Source: Diphasiastrum complanatum (Eukaryota > Streptophyta > Lycopodiopsida > Lycopodiales > Lycopodiaceae). Taken from it: a stretch of 64,000 nt of DNA. A model generated the notes under the pieces. It saw only the letters and a list, made by a program, of their open reading frames with translations, was not told where the DNA came from and ran no database searches. Shown here in pieces: positions 44,765 through 56,236 of this stretch. The stretch's first letter is position 1. Every line of letters begins with the position of its first letter. A program made the translations under genes and the position numbers. The stretch lies in the NCBI GenBank assembly GCA_029204225.1, contig CM055111.1, positions 31,420,848 through 31,484,847 on the forward strand, read 5' to 3'.

Positions 44765-46927
44765 ATGCAAGTTGGTAAGTATCAAACTTGGTTTATGATC
44801 AGTTTATAGATTAGACCAATAGGTTTGTATATGGCATACTAGCATAATATCTGAGTAATTTGTGATGGAAGGGGGTAAGTATCTTAAAGTACTTGGTTTC
44901 TAATTAAAAATTTGAGGTAGCTGAATTTTGGAACCTTGAGGTTTGTGGACACATACTAACATAATAATCTTGGTTTAATGTCATAAACTTGAAAATTCAG
45001 ACCATTTGAATGAGATTATTAGATACAAATATCCAATAAATTTGTGCTCCAAGTTGGATAGGAATTAATTAGCTTGGTTTGTGGGACATAAAATGGAAGG
45101 ATATATAGATATTGATAGATGGTACAAGACTATAAAAGATAGGTAGTTCTGCAGCTGTATGGCATGCATCGCAAGAAAAATGAAACCATTCTCCATATGG
45201 GGAAATCCCAAAATTTTCTAGTTCAACAACGATTTTCCCATTTCAATATGGGGGCTTTTGGAGTTTCCAAGTAGGGAAATGTTTTCCCTACTTGCAATGG
45301 ATCTCCAAGAATTTTAAACTAGGAAATTGATTCAACCTATGTAGGAAAACTTGTATTGATATCTAGGTAAATGTAAATGATAAAGAAATGTATATGTAAT
45401 TCACATTTTTTCTATTTTGAAAAAATTATGAATATGTAGGTAAAGTTGGATTGTGATGTAGGTATTCACACACAACTTATGAACACCTAAGAAAACTTGC
45501 ATTATCATGTAGGTAATCCCAAATTATGAAAGATATGCATTTGCAATTCACATTTTTCTTATGACATTGTATCACAATTTATGAATACTTTATTTTTATC
45601 TAAAAGTACATTAAAACATCAATAAAATGTAAAAACACAACAAATTAGAAGCACGAATAAAATGTAAAAAGGAAAACTAAATACATTAAACCCTTAAAAT
45701 AGAACCCCTAAATGTAGAATTTAAGCAAATTAAAAGCCCACAAAATGTCAAAATTGAAAACATTAAAGGTCCTAAGAAAATGCAAGTTCATCAAATTCTA
45801 AGGAAGCAGGGGTTGGGCGCGAACGCGTGCTCAGACGTGAGCCTGGAAGCGGGCACGGGCACTCTTGGGCACGTCCGAGGGTGGACGCGTTCGGGGTGGG
45901 CACAAATTTGTTTTTTTTTTAGGTGTAGTTTTTAGTAAAAAAAAAATTGAACACGTCCAAGGGTCGGACATGGACGTGCTCGGGCATCTGATGCGGGCGC
46001 AAAAATGGTTAAAAGCCCCGGACACACATGTCTCATCAAATTAAAAGCCCAAAAAATGAGATTCATTTAAGACATTGAAAGCCCTAATAGATTATAGGGA
46101 TTAAGATATTAAAAGCCCAAAAAATGAGATTAATTGAAGACATTGAAACTCCCAAAAAATGCTAGGGATTATAATATTAAAAGCCTAAAAAAGTTAAAAT
46201 TCATGCATCAAAAAGATGAAAAGCATAAAAAATGTAAAAATTCAAGACATTTGAAAGCCCTGATATATCCAAGGGTCCTGAAGACTAAAACCACTGAAAC
46301 TGTAAAAATTCAAGACATAGACAGCCCTAAAAATGTAAGGGTCCAATAGACTAAAATCTCAAAAATGCATAAATGCAAGATACCAAAAGTTCTAAAGAAT
46401 GTAAGTCCAACAAATAAATGTACTATTTTGGGAAGACCTCTTGCTCAAAGTAGCATTGTTTTGGAGTCATCCCACATTCTAAGGTGATCACATTTAAGGA
46501 AAGTCCCTCATTTACAAGCAACCTTTTAGGCAAGACCAATGCAAATAGTGAATGAGGTATATTTATTCACTCTCCCCCACATGTTTTCGAAGCACTTTTG
46601 GTTATGAGATAGTCCGATCCATCTAATATTCAGACACCCCTTATAGGGTAGCCACTGTTCAAAATCATGTCACACAAACCTTAAAACTTGTAAGGGAACC
46701 ACAATTGTAAGTTCTTCTAATGAAAGAATTGCAAAGCATTCAAATAAATCTAGAATAAGCCGCATCTATCTAGTTTGATATTCGTGTGTTTGATGGGGGA
46801 TTGTTTCGACACGGAACAAATAGAGAGGTTTAGGGTATACACACCCAAGCAACAAGCACACACACTAAAAAGTTATGTCATACAATTCACAAATATGATT
46901 TGTGTATACTCCGTCCCAAGTCCAGGG

Positions 46928-46971
<44 letters not shown>

Positions 46972-47107
46972 TCACATCCACAATAGACTATTTCACAATG
47001 GAGTAAGAAACGAACATAGGACAAAGTGATGTCACAGAAGTCACTAATAAAATTCATGTCTATTCCCCTAGCATACCACCGCCGCCACCCCCCCCCCCCC
47101 TTCCCGC

Positions 47108-47155
<48 letters not shown>

Positions 47156-47180
47156 CACGCGCATGCACATGCATGTGCAA
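44765..47180. repeat. Direct copy of the 36097-38530 block, without YSL
   Basis: Same orientation and order as 36097-38530: flanking repeat (45045-45170), AT-rich degenerate repeat with GC island (45800-46025), microsatellites (46930-46971, C-run 47089-47100, CA 47110-47152). More diverged than the IR1 arms are from each other. The left end shows the version of the block in which YSL sequence is absent. Confidence 0.83.
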
Positions 47181-47935
47181 AATAGCTGGAGCTATCCAAA
47201 ACAGCCTGCCAGCTTGACTACAGTAAGCTGATTCCTCCTGTTTACTAGTTGTTGCAACTAATTGCTACAACAGGATGGAGAGAAGTTAAATATCACTAAT
47301 TCCATATTCATCAGAAAGAATCAGAAAAAGTCTTCACTGCAACTTTCATATTGTGTAGACGGTACAAATACTTACACTCCTATAATAATCACATCAAATT
47401 TCTTAAAGCCTTCATGTATCCATCCATGAATGTGGAATTCATATTAAATGGCTGGAAAGGAAAGGCTGTTTCAAAACTTTTGATTCTCTAATGTTGTATA
47501 ATTCAAATGTCGAGCTCTTCCAAAATAGAAGGGGCCAATATAATAATAGGTAGATAGGCACTAAATCATCCTAGAATTGAAAGTGCTAGCTATTTAGAGT
47601 TATGGATGTTAGGTTTAGGCATAAGAAAACAAAAAAAAAATACAAATCTAAGCTAATAGGACAATAACTTGGTGTTTCAAAAATTGATACACACACAAAT
47701 TGCAAGAAGCATGTTTTAGGATGCTCGTTTAGTGACCTTAAAACATGAGGTTCTTTGACTTGTCAACAGAGTGGCTGGAAAGAAAAGCGTCTTAATTCTA
47801 ATAGTATAACTAATGGTAGTGAATGATTTGGATAATCCAAGTAGTTGACAATATTATTTCCACAAAGTGAATTTTGTAAAGCTAAACTTCATTATAAATA
47901 TGCCAAAAAGGAAGCAAAATATTACTCAAAAGGAT
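47181..47935. other. No recognisable gene
   Basis: AT-rich. No frame longer than about 60 codons and no motif. Confidence 0.45.
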
Positions 47936-48600
47936 GTATTTGAATATAATATAACACCCTTTGGCTTAAAAATTGCCACCATTACCTTCCAACTTATCCT
48001 ATGTAGATTGTTATAAAGTGTTTTAAAGGAGGTTGACACAACTTTTATTGTTGATATCAATGTACACAAGCAAGACCAAAAGCCTCATATAAAAATCAAA
48101 GACTTGATTCTAAAACATTATTTAGAATAAGTTTGAAGTTGAATCATAAATTTTTATGATAAATTAAGCCTTTCCACATATTTTTGGATTTTTGGAAAAT
48201 GTGCATGGGGTTTCATTTGACGTAATGAATGTACAAGCTATAGGGATATCTAGACATCAAAAGACGACGCTAACAACATGGAGATTCTTTGCATAGGCAA
48301 ATGCTATAGGGCCTTTATCCACAAGTTTCCATCATTGCAAAGTCAGTGTTACTCAATTTTTTCCACAAGGGCCAATTGAATGTGAGGGGGCATTTAGTCG
48401 ATCGAAGGAAGAATTGAGTATGGCACAAAGAATTTGATAGAACAAGTTTGAGTTGACATTTGTGTTGAATATAGATTGGAAGGCGAAGGGAGTGGGAGGA
48501 ACTTTGTCCTAAAATGAAGGCAAGTGCCAGAGAAAATTTGCTTGTGAAAATGAAGCATCGAACAAAGCTTGAAAAAGGTATGGACAAGTGATAGAGAATG
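47936..48600 (+). pseudogene. Decayed gypsy reverse transcriptase
   Basis: Reads YNITPFGLKIATITFQ (TPFGLKNATATFQ motif, 47955-48000), then LKEVDTTFIVDINVHKQD (weak YIDDI equivalent), and later FIHKFPSLQ (about 48315-48340), similar to the RFIHxLA region after RT. Many stops. A related copy follows at 49990-50690. Confidence 0.7.
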
Positions 48601-49989
48601 GTATGCTCTAGTATGAACTTACATCAAAATACATTAGGTCACCAAACATTAGATGTCAACTGTGACTGTAGACACTATGGTTAGATCATTGGGAGTTGGG
48701 GAGGCCTCTTGAGTGGTGGGGGCAAGCAAATAAACAATATTGTTTTAATAATTTTGATATTTTTCTTTATCCTACATGGCATTCCTTAAAGGGTGTTTTT
48801 GATATTGGGAACTCCTCTAATGAGCATGAGAGATTCACATGCATGCATACTTGGCCATAGATATGAAGGCCATCTTTGTCCCACAAGTCATATGTTTGAC
48901 AATATGAGGGTCAAACAGTTCAATAGCTATTAAATGGGACTCTCCACACAGTAGTAAATATATGCGTGTAGCATGGACAATAGGTAATAGTTAGGACTGC
49001 AACCCCCCATGCAAACTCACACGCACTCAGGGACACTTGATATAAGAGAATGCGGGTGTTCGAGACTAGCTTTGTCTTCTTGTGGTTTCTCACAACATAC
49101 AAAACACATTCTAATAGTTGATGTAGAATTGGTGGATGGTGCCTTGCCCAAAGAGATGAGCATATGATATTCAGTTTTTACAAATCATTTTAGGGTGGAA
49201 TTCACATTAGTCAGTTGACTATATGACACAAACTTATTGTTTTTAGATTATTCATGACATGGGTCTTATAGAATAAATTGAAAGCATTCAGAGTATGCAA
49301 TTGATAGAGGATGTTGACCTTAGCACACAAACATCCCAATCACTTATGGAAAACGGAGAAATAACTACAAATGTTGGCGATGCCCATGACAGTGGAAAAT
49401 TGGCTCATTTGGATGGTAAGAGAGGCAGAAAGAAGTCAACACTAGTTGATGAGATAGAGGTAATGTGCCTTTAACATTCCATTTGGACATTATTTTTTCG
49501 AATACGATGGTTTGCCTAAGGGTAAGTAGTTACTATTTTTGGCCACAATCCAGCTCTAATACCATGTGAAAATTTCATATCCAAATATATCCAAAATATT
49601 AGACCTAGCTAGAGAATGATTGCACTAAACCCAAATTGCTTCTATGTTAAATAGTTCATTCACTAGCCGCTAGTTTGATAAAAAACACTAACCAAAATAT
49701 ACACATACACCAACCACACAACATAATCTCTGCCTCCATTTGGCCCTAGAATAGTCAAGTACAATGTTGACAAATTTTCTCACTCCCTCTTCAGCTTTAC
49801 TTGCTATTTTCAAAATAGATAAATTATATAAAGTGATGATGAATTATGCAAGATGGACTCCATTTACTATATCGATTATGATGTGTTTCATTGATCTTGC
49901 ATAAGGCATTAGAAAGAAGACGTGCCCTAAAGAGGGAGTTAATTCTTAAGAGGGAGAAAAAGTATCAAGTCAATTTGTAGTAGGTTCAA
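48601..49989. other. Patchwork of old gypsy tail and unrecognised DNA
   Basis: 48820-49000 matches the chromodomain-tail region of the old gypsy block (ATACTTGGCCATAG...AATGGGACTCTCCACACAG). 49310-49480 carries the diverged basic-motif ORF copy. 49550-49989 shows an ACCATGTGAAAATT(T)C-like phrase resembling an LTR end but no defined element. Confidence 0.5.
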
Positions 49990-50690
49990 CTTTATACAAG
50001 TATGAAAATTGTCACCATGACCTTCCAACTTATCCTATGTAGATTGTTAAAAAGTGTTTTAAAGGAGGTTTACACAACTTTTATTGTTGATATCAATGTA
50101 CACAAGCAAGATCAAAAGCCTCATTTAGAAACCAAAGACTTGATTCTAGATCATTATTTAGAATAAGTTTGATGCTTAATCATAAGTTTTTATGATAAAT
50201 TAAGCCTTGCCACATGTTTTTGGATTTTTGGAAAATGTGCATGGGGTTCATTTGACATAATGGATGTACCAGCTGTAGGGATATCTAGACATCAAAAGTC
50301 GACACTAACAACATGGAGATTCTTTGCATAGGCAAATGCTATAGGGGCTTTATCCACAAGTTTCCATCATTGCAAAGTCAGTGTTACTCAAATTTTTCCA
50401 CAAGGAATTTGTGGGGCCAATTGAATGTGAGGGGGCATTTAGTCGATCGAAGGAAGAATTGAGTATGGCACAAAGAATTTGATAGAACAAGTTTGAGTTG
50501 ACATTTGTGTTGAATATAGATTGGAAGCCTAAGGGAGTGGGAGGAACTTTTTCCTAAAAGGAAGGCAAGTGCCAGAGAAGATTTGCTTGTGAAAATGAAG
50601 CATCGAACAAAGCTTGAAAAAGGTATGCACAAGTCATAGAGAATGGTATGCTCTAGTATGAATTCATCTATATATTTTACATCAAAATAC
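49990..50690 (+). pseudogene. Decayed gypsy reverse transcriptase, second copy
   Basis: Direct, diverged duplicate of 47980-48640 (same CTTCCAACTTATCCTATGTA start and TTTATCCACAAGTTTCCATC). No usable frame. Confidence 0.7.
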
Positions 50691-51038
50691 ATTAGTCCAC
50701 CAAACATTAGATGTGAACTGTGACTGTAGACATTATGGTTCGATCATTGGTAGTTGGGGAGGTCTCTTGAGTGGTGGGGGCGAGCAAATAAACATTATTG
50801 TCTTTTTTGATATTTTTCATCCTACATGGCATTCCAAAAAGGGTCTTTTTGATATTGGGAACTCCTCTAACGAGTGTGAGAGATTCACATGCATGCATAC
50901 TTGGCCAGAGGTATGAAGGCCATCTTTGTCCCACAAGTCATATGCCTGACAATATGAGGGTCAAACAGTTCAATAGCAATTAAATGGGACTCTCCACACA
51001 GTAGTAAATATATGCATGTAGCATGGACAATAGGTGAT

Positions 51039-51416
51039 CATTAGAGGAGTTCTAAATTCCAAAAAGACCCTTTGTAAAGATTCTTTTTCTATTTTTTCTC
51101 AAATTTTTCTTACACATGGACCAATCAAAACACCCAAATTTGAAATCTACGTAACGTAACTTTTTGAGTCCACATTTTGATTCCACACTAAAAATGGCAT
51201 AACTTTTTAGTAGTTAGTCCAAATTTAGCGAAGTTTGGTGCATTGGAAACTGCTCAACAAGGGCTTTCTAATGATATGTTAGATGACATACTTCTTAGCT
51301 ATCGTTAAGAAGTTATGGCAAGTCAAAAGTATTAGTGTTGTAATATTTTAATAATATAAAAGACATCTTGCACGAATTCTTAAAGGGTCTTTTTGGAGCT
51401 CAAAACTCCTCTAATG
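51039..51416. mobile_element. 378-bp MITE-like element with terminal inverted repeats
   Basis: Ends CATTAGAGGAGTT and AACTCCTCTAATG. The inverted repeat continues, after a ~7-bp mismatch, with CCAAAAAGACCCTTT, about 36 bp in all. It has no coding capacity. It interrupts the phrase AATAGGTGATAGTTAGGACTG that is continuous at 2500-2520 and 48985-49005. No clean target duplication can be read, so the superfamily is open. The inverted copy is at 63177-63554. A related right end (GGGAACTCCTCTAA) occurs at 48805-48820 and 50860-50875. Confidence 0.82.
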
Positions 51417-52849
51417 GGTTAGGACTGCAACCCCCCATGCAAACTCACACACACTAGTCTAGGAGGGACACTTTCTATAAGAGAATGCATCGGGTGTTCG
51501 AGGCTAGCTTTGTCTGCTTGTGGTTTCTCACAACTTACAAAACACATTGTAGAGTTGATGTAGAATTGGTGGATGGTGACTTGCACAAAGAGATGAGCAT
51601 ATGATATTCAGTTTTTACAAATCATTGTAGGGTGGAATTCACATTAGTCAGTTGATTATATGACACAAACTTATTGTTTTTAGATTATTCATTACGTAGG
51701 TCTTATAGAACGAATTGAAAGCATTTAGAGTATGGAATTGATAGAGCATGTTGAGCTGAGGTTCTTACAGAGAATTTTCTAGAGGGTTCTTCCTAGGAAA
51801 CAAAATCAGGTGTGACAGATGCAGGAGTCGTAGCACCATGTGCCATATGTGCGGTGCCTCCTGAGTAAGTATTTCTAGAAGTAAGGAATCCCTACGAGAA
51901 GACCTGTTAGAGGGATGTGTTGGACTCAAGGCCGCATGAGGTGCAACATCATCGTCCCGACCTAAATCTCACATGTGTGGAGCATATTACCACATATGGA
52001 GGGTAGTCATAATCATTTTATCTCATTTATGGTGAGTCTAAATAGTCAATAGGATTTAAACTTGAGTTCTAGTGAGATAGTGACATTTGTCACATGATGT
52101 TAGGATTGAAATGCATCTATTTGGCCCCATCACATTTAGAGGCAAATTTACTACATGCTTAGTGTGACCGACAAACATTTTGGCCCGTATAGCCATAGCC
52201 GAAGGGGTCCTAGTCCGCCCAAAATGGACTATCAAGAAGTTGATAAATAAATCAGCTTTAGAAATGGCTGTGTAATTTCTGTTTTCCATGATCTTAGTGA
52301 ATTTCTGGTGGATTGCCAATGTAACCAGAGTTTTATTTTAATATAATATGATGTTTGATACTTTTTTAGGTTTTTGTCTTTCACCCAGCCCATGTGGAAA
52401 TCAGAGACTGCCCAATATTTTCTATACACAATATTGCAAATATAAAAGTTGATGAGTCAATTGCACAACATGGTTTCTCCACAGTTTGAAGATTAGTCCA
52501 AAATAGAGATTCACATAAATGTGAACTAATTTCTAGGACTAAAAAAGGTTTGTCTAGGCATATGACAACTTTCGTTGATGATGGAGAGTCCAAACATCCG
52601 CCAAATTGCATTGAGAATTATGAGTTTGTAGAACCCTAGCATACCATCATGGTTGAGGGATCTAATGGTCGAGAATTCAAATGAAATAATATTCCTTTCA
52701 GAATGAGTGTCTACTCCACAAAAATAGAGTATGTGCTTCCAACATAGAAGATTTTAGCTGCCAAGTATTATATGATTGTCATGATAGTGGGACACCTACA
52801 AATTCGAAAAATTATGAGCTTTTTCGGAGGCAAACTATTCCTAGTATGA
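51417..52849. other. Old gypsy tail and repeat block, IR3 left
   Basis: 51420-51700 repeats the 2510-2790 sequence. 51770-52000 contains a piece related to the 54217-54100 cassette (ACCTGTTAGAGGGAT, GGCCGCATGAGGTGCAACAT). 52056-52611 carries the recurring minus-strand ORF block. No host gene. Confidence 0.6.
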
Positions 52850-53510
52850 AAAAGGACATCCAACAATATGTGATTAGTTTCCAAAAGTGTCCAATTAACA
52901 AAGAAGAGAGTCTATAGAAAGGTGGATTGTTACAACCTTTTTGAAATATAAACTGGCAAATGGGAAAGTATATCCATGGATTTTATAGTATGCCTACCTA
53001 GGACCTAGAAAGGTCATGATGACATATGAGTCATAGTTGATCATTTGACCATAATGGCTCACTTTGTTTTGACCGAAACAATTATTATGGCACTGGAATT
53101 AGCAAGGTTGTTCATAGACATGCTATTTTTATTATGTTACAATCATCTTTTTGGCACAATCAATGACCAAGATAATAAGTTTGATGGGGATTTTTGGAGA
53201 GCACTATTCCATCACCTCCATACCAAATTGAATACGAGTACAACAGGCCATCCACAATATCTACAACTAGACTTTCAAACAAAAAGGGGAAAGCAAACGA
53301 TAGAGGATATGCTTAGAGCATACATCAGCAAAAAGCAAATTAATTGGGAAGAATAGTCTTCGATAGTAGAGTTTTATTATAATAATGCCAGACATTCAGC
53401 TACGGAATACAGACTGTTTATGTTGATGTATGGTTTTCAACCATGCTCACCTAGAGACGAAGGATTCAAGCATAAAAAAGTTGAAATAGTTGAATAGAAG
53501 ACCTAAACCA
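52850..53510 (+). pseudogene. Decayed gypsy integrase remnant, IR3 left
   Basis: Keeps the clearest zinc-finger part of all copies: PSMKKDIQQYVISFQKCPINK (52835-52900), then LTIMAHFVLTETII and FDGDFWRALFHHLHTK, and TIEDMLRAYISKKQINWEE (53045-53356, one open frame of 103 codons). It is truncated after MLMYGFQPCSPR (53460). Confidence 0.82.
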
Positions 53511-53659
53511 GATGGTAAAATATCTTGCATCACTTAGACTAAATTTTAAATTTTTGGAAAATGTAGCATCTTACAAATAATTTTTTTTCTTGTATTTGAA
53601 GGTTCAAAATTTTCGAGAATTTTAAAAAATCTTCAGTGCTCAAAAGAAAATGTCCTCCA

Positions 53660-53854
53660 CCACTTCCCGTGGTGTTTATGACTATTTTGTTAAAAATAAT
53701 TGTCTTTTACATGTATGTAATTGCAAGAAATTTAACTAAACTCGTATATTTGAATGTATTTCTGCACAAAATGAAATTGCAATTTCTAAAAGAAATTGTC
53801 TTTGGTTGCTTGTAGTAATTATCCCACCTTTTATCCAGTACATCTTGTGACACG
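53660..53854 (+). repeat. ~190-bp terminal direct repeat (left) of a small cassette
   Basis: ACTTCCCGTGG...TTGTGACACGTC, repeated at 54222-54413 in the same orientation with few differences. Confidence 0.85.
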
Positions 53855-54221
53855 TCTATGTCTCCCTCATGGGCAGGCAGACACATGGAGAGATTTGATG
53901 GGAGGCTCGGAGTTCCAGTAGGCTGGTCGACTACCTGTCAACCTCCTCTCGCTCTGAGTAGATTCAGTCTCCACTCCCCTACGACTGACCTGTTTCTCCT
54001 TCTCATGTGGGTCTCTCCAGCCAGAGTCCCTCTCCCACCCATGATAATCCCAATGCCACTTTCTGACATTCTTGGGAGAAGAGGGATCATAGGAGGAGTC
54101 GCCTCAACAGTGGCTCATGTTGTGCAGGTTGCAATGATGATGTTGCACCTCATGCGGCCTCAAGTCCAGCACATGATCCCTCTAACAGGTCTTGTCATAG
54201 GAATTTATTACTTCTAGAAGT
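53855..54221 (+). other. Cassette interior with a 119-codon ORF
   Basis: The ORF at 53858-54217 is GC-richer than its surroundings, has no recognised domain, and is rich in Pro, Leu and Met. Between the two 190-bp repeats it looks like a small LTR-type (TRIM-like) or duplication-bounded unit. I find no TG...CA ends or primer site, so the type is unresolved. An exact inverted copy is at 60404-60763. Confidence 0.55.
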
Positions 54222-54413
54222 ACTTCCCGTGGCATTTATGGTTATTTTGTTAAAAATAATTGTCTTTTACATGTATGTAATCGCAAGGAATTTAACTAAA
54301 CTCGTATATTTGAACGTATTTCTGCACAAAATGAAATTAAAATTTCTAAAATTGTCTTTGGTTGCTTGTAGTAACTATCCCACCCTTTACCCAGTACATC
54401 TTGTGACACGTCG
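54222..54413 (+). repeat. ~190-bp terminal direct repeat (right) of the small cassette
   Basis: Matches 53660-53854. It is followed by GATACAATCTAAAGCACC, also found at 44620 next to the other block. Confidence 0.85.
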
Positions 54414-54893
54414 ATACAATCTAAAGCACCTCCTTGTAAATTGTGATGCAAGTTGGTAACTTGTATAATTGAACTTGAAATTTGATGATAAATATCAATT
54501 AGACCATTTGAGTGAAGTTTGTAGAGTAGATATATACACACTTTAAGTTAGTCTAGCATAATGTTATCCAAGTAATTTGGATACAAGTTGGTAAGTATTA
54601 GGCTTGGTTTATGATCAGTTTATAGATTAGACCAATAGGTTTGTATATGGCATACTAGCAGAATATCCAAGTAATTTGTGATGGAAGGTGGTAAGTATGT
54701 TAACAAACTTGGTGTTTAATTATAAATTTGAGTTAGATGAATTTTGGAATATTGAGGTTTGTGGACTCATACTAGCATCATAAACTTGAAAATTCAGACC
54801 ATTTGAATGAGATTTTTAGATACAAATAGCCAAGAAATTTGTGCTCCAAGTTGGATAGGAATTAATTAGCTTGGTTTGTGGGATATTGTTAAA
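54414..54893. repeat. Copy of the TE block that elsewhere carries YSL, here without YSL
   Basis: Matches 44620-45090 and the sequence around 36100-36420: TTGGTTTATGATCAGTTTATAG, CATACTAGCA.AATATCC and GCTCCAAGTTGGATAGGAAT. No coding content. Confidence 0.75.
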
Positions 54894-55415
54894 CAATAAG
54901 CCACGTCAGCAATAGTTAAAGGACCTATGATCAGTAAGCTAATGTAGGACCTGTTAGACTATGTGTCTTTATGTAATATGTAGGTGATAGTAGAATTCAG
55001 GAAAGAAATGTTTTGTTTGAGGGAGGGTTTGTTGGTGTCAAAGAAAACACACTTGTGTTTCTTGTGTTTGTTGACATCAACAATCCAACTCTCAAGGCTG
55101 TCAATACGTAGTATCTACTTCTTGGCATGTAATCTTCCCTCATTTGAACATATAAACAGCCATCGCAGCTGGCTATCCTATGGCCATTTTCTCATTAAGC
55201 CTCTCTTGTTTTCTTTGCTGAGTTTCTGGGTGCTATGTAGCTTAACTAGCATGAACGTTTTGGTAACCAAACCCAACAGATTGTTTATTTGTGTGAAGAG
55301 AGGCTGCTTTTGAATGAACCATAGGCTTCGATCCAGGGAATTGCAGTGTCCAGCAAAGTGTATTAGAGAGAATATGGTCTCTGTCTGACTCCGCATACGT
55401 TCCACTGCTTGATAT
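54894..55415. other. Short-LTR start joined to IR3 inner segment
   Basis: 54894-54975 is the first ~80 bp of the 266-bp LTR seen complete at 59468-59733 (starts TGTTAAACAATAAGCC). After AATATG it jumps to TAGGTGATAGTAG, whereas the right arm has 1.1 kb more between these points. 54984-55405 pairs with 58069-58494. The frames here mirror each other and show no domain. Confidence 0.75.
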
Positions 55416-55962
55416 CCATGCTAAAAGGACTTCCCTACCTGCCTATGTTGAAAATCTTTGATGACTAGACTATCAACCTGTCTAATGTAAGCCAGAATGA
55501 AATGTGGATGAACTGCTCGTACCCATGTAAAGAGGAAAAAGAGACTCACATGAGAGAATAAGCGAAGTAGCAAGTCATGAAGAGAAAGATTAATGCCTCT
55601 AATGCTGATGTTTCACTGATGTAATCAGTAATACAAAGAGAGAAAATCATGGCTTAGTTTAGCCCTGGTGATCCTCTTGGTTTGTTCATGATAGATGACG
55701 AAGAGGACTACTGATGCTCCTGCTATGACTTGAATGTGTCAGAGACCAACCTTGGTCATTCTTATTCGAGTGTTGCTTGATAACAATTGCTATTTGGGAG
55801 TACCAATGTGCTCCAGTGGAAACTAAGACTGTGTGTGATGCTCCAGTGGGAGCTATGGCTGTGTGATGAAGAACTACAGTGGGAGTGATGACTGTCTATA
55901 GAATGAGCTTTCTACTGGTGTGTAGGGCTCTCTTAAAATGACTGTGTGAAAGCGCTAATGCA
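55416..55962. other. IR3 loop, left part: no recognisable gene
   Basis: Sequence with repeated GCTCCAGTGG/GTGGGAG phrases (55810-55890), probably retrotransposon interior. No open frame of note. Confidence 0.45.
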
Positions 55963-56203
55963 TGAAAGAAAATTCACGGAAGCTCAAATGTAGAAACAAG
56001 AATTATCTAGTTTCTACTACTGCAACATATGGCAGACTACAATTATAGATTTACTACATGGAAATAATGGGCGGAAGAGAAAATGAATCAATCAGACATA
56101 AAACAATTACAGATTACTATGTCTAATGCACTCTTGCATCTATATCATCTGAATTACAGAGTTACAACAAAACTTGTGCGCTATTTGGATCTCAAACAGC
56201 GCA
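55963..56203 (-). mobile_element. Copia LTR fragment in YSL intron 2
   Basis: Matches the terminal ~240 bp of LTR c (TGAAAGAAAATT...CAAACAGCGCA), the same family as 21868-26184. It is truncated internally and joined directly to YSL intron 2 sequence at 56204. Confidence 0.88.
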
Positions 56204-56236
56204 TAGAGAAAGTGATTAACATGCAAAACTTTGCAG

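Larger units (their letters stand above)
50593..55415 (+). repeat. Left arm of inverted repeat IR3
   Basis: Reverse complement of 58058-64000. Landmark pairs: MITE 51039-51416 with 63177-63554, ORF 53858-54217 with 60404-60763 (identical), and inner edge GATATCAAG at 55411-55417 with 58057-58064. The left arm lacks about 1.1 kb present in the right arm at ~58495-59640. Confidence 0.93.

Noticed and set aside
53858-54217. Membrane protein gene (119 codons, hydrophobic)
   Set aside because: Hydrophobicity is modest and proline-rich; without homologues or transcript support I keep it as an unassigned cassette ORF.
55178-55405. 75-codon ORF recurring at 58069-58296 as a gene overlapping YSL
   Set aside because: It begins at the IR3 inner edge and recurs only because the arms mirror each other; no domain.
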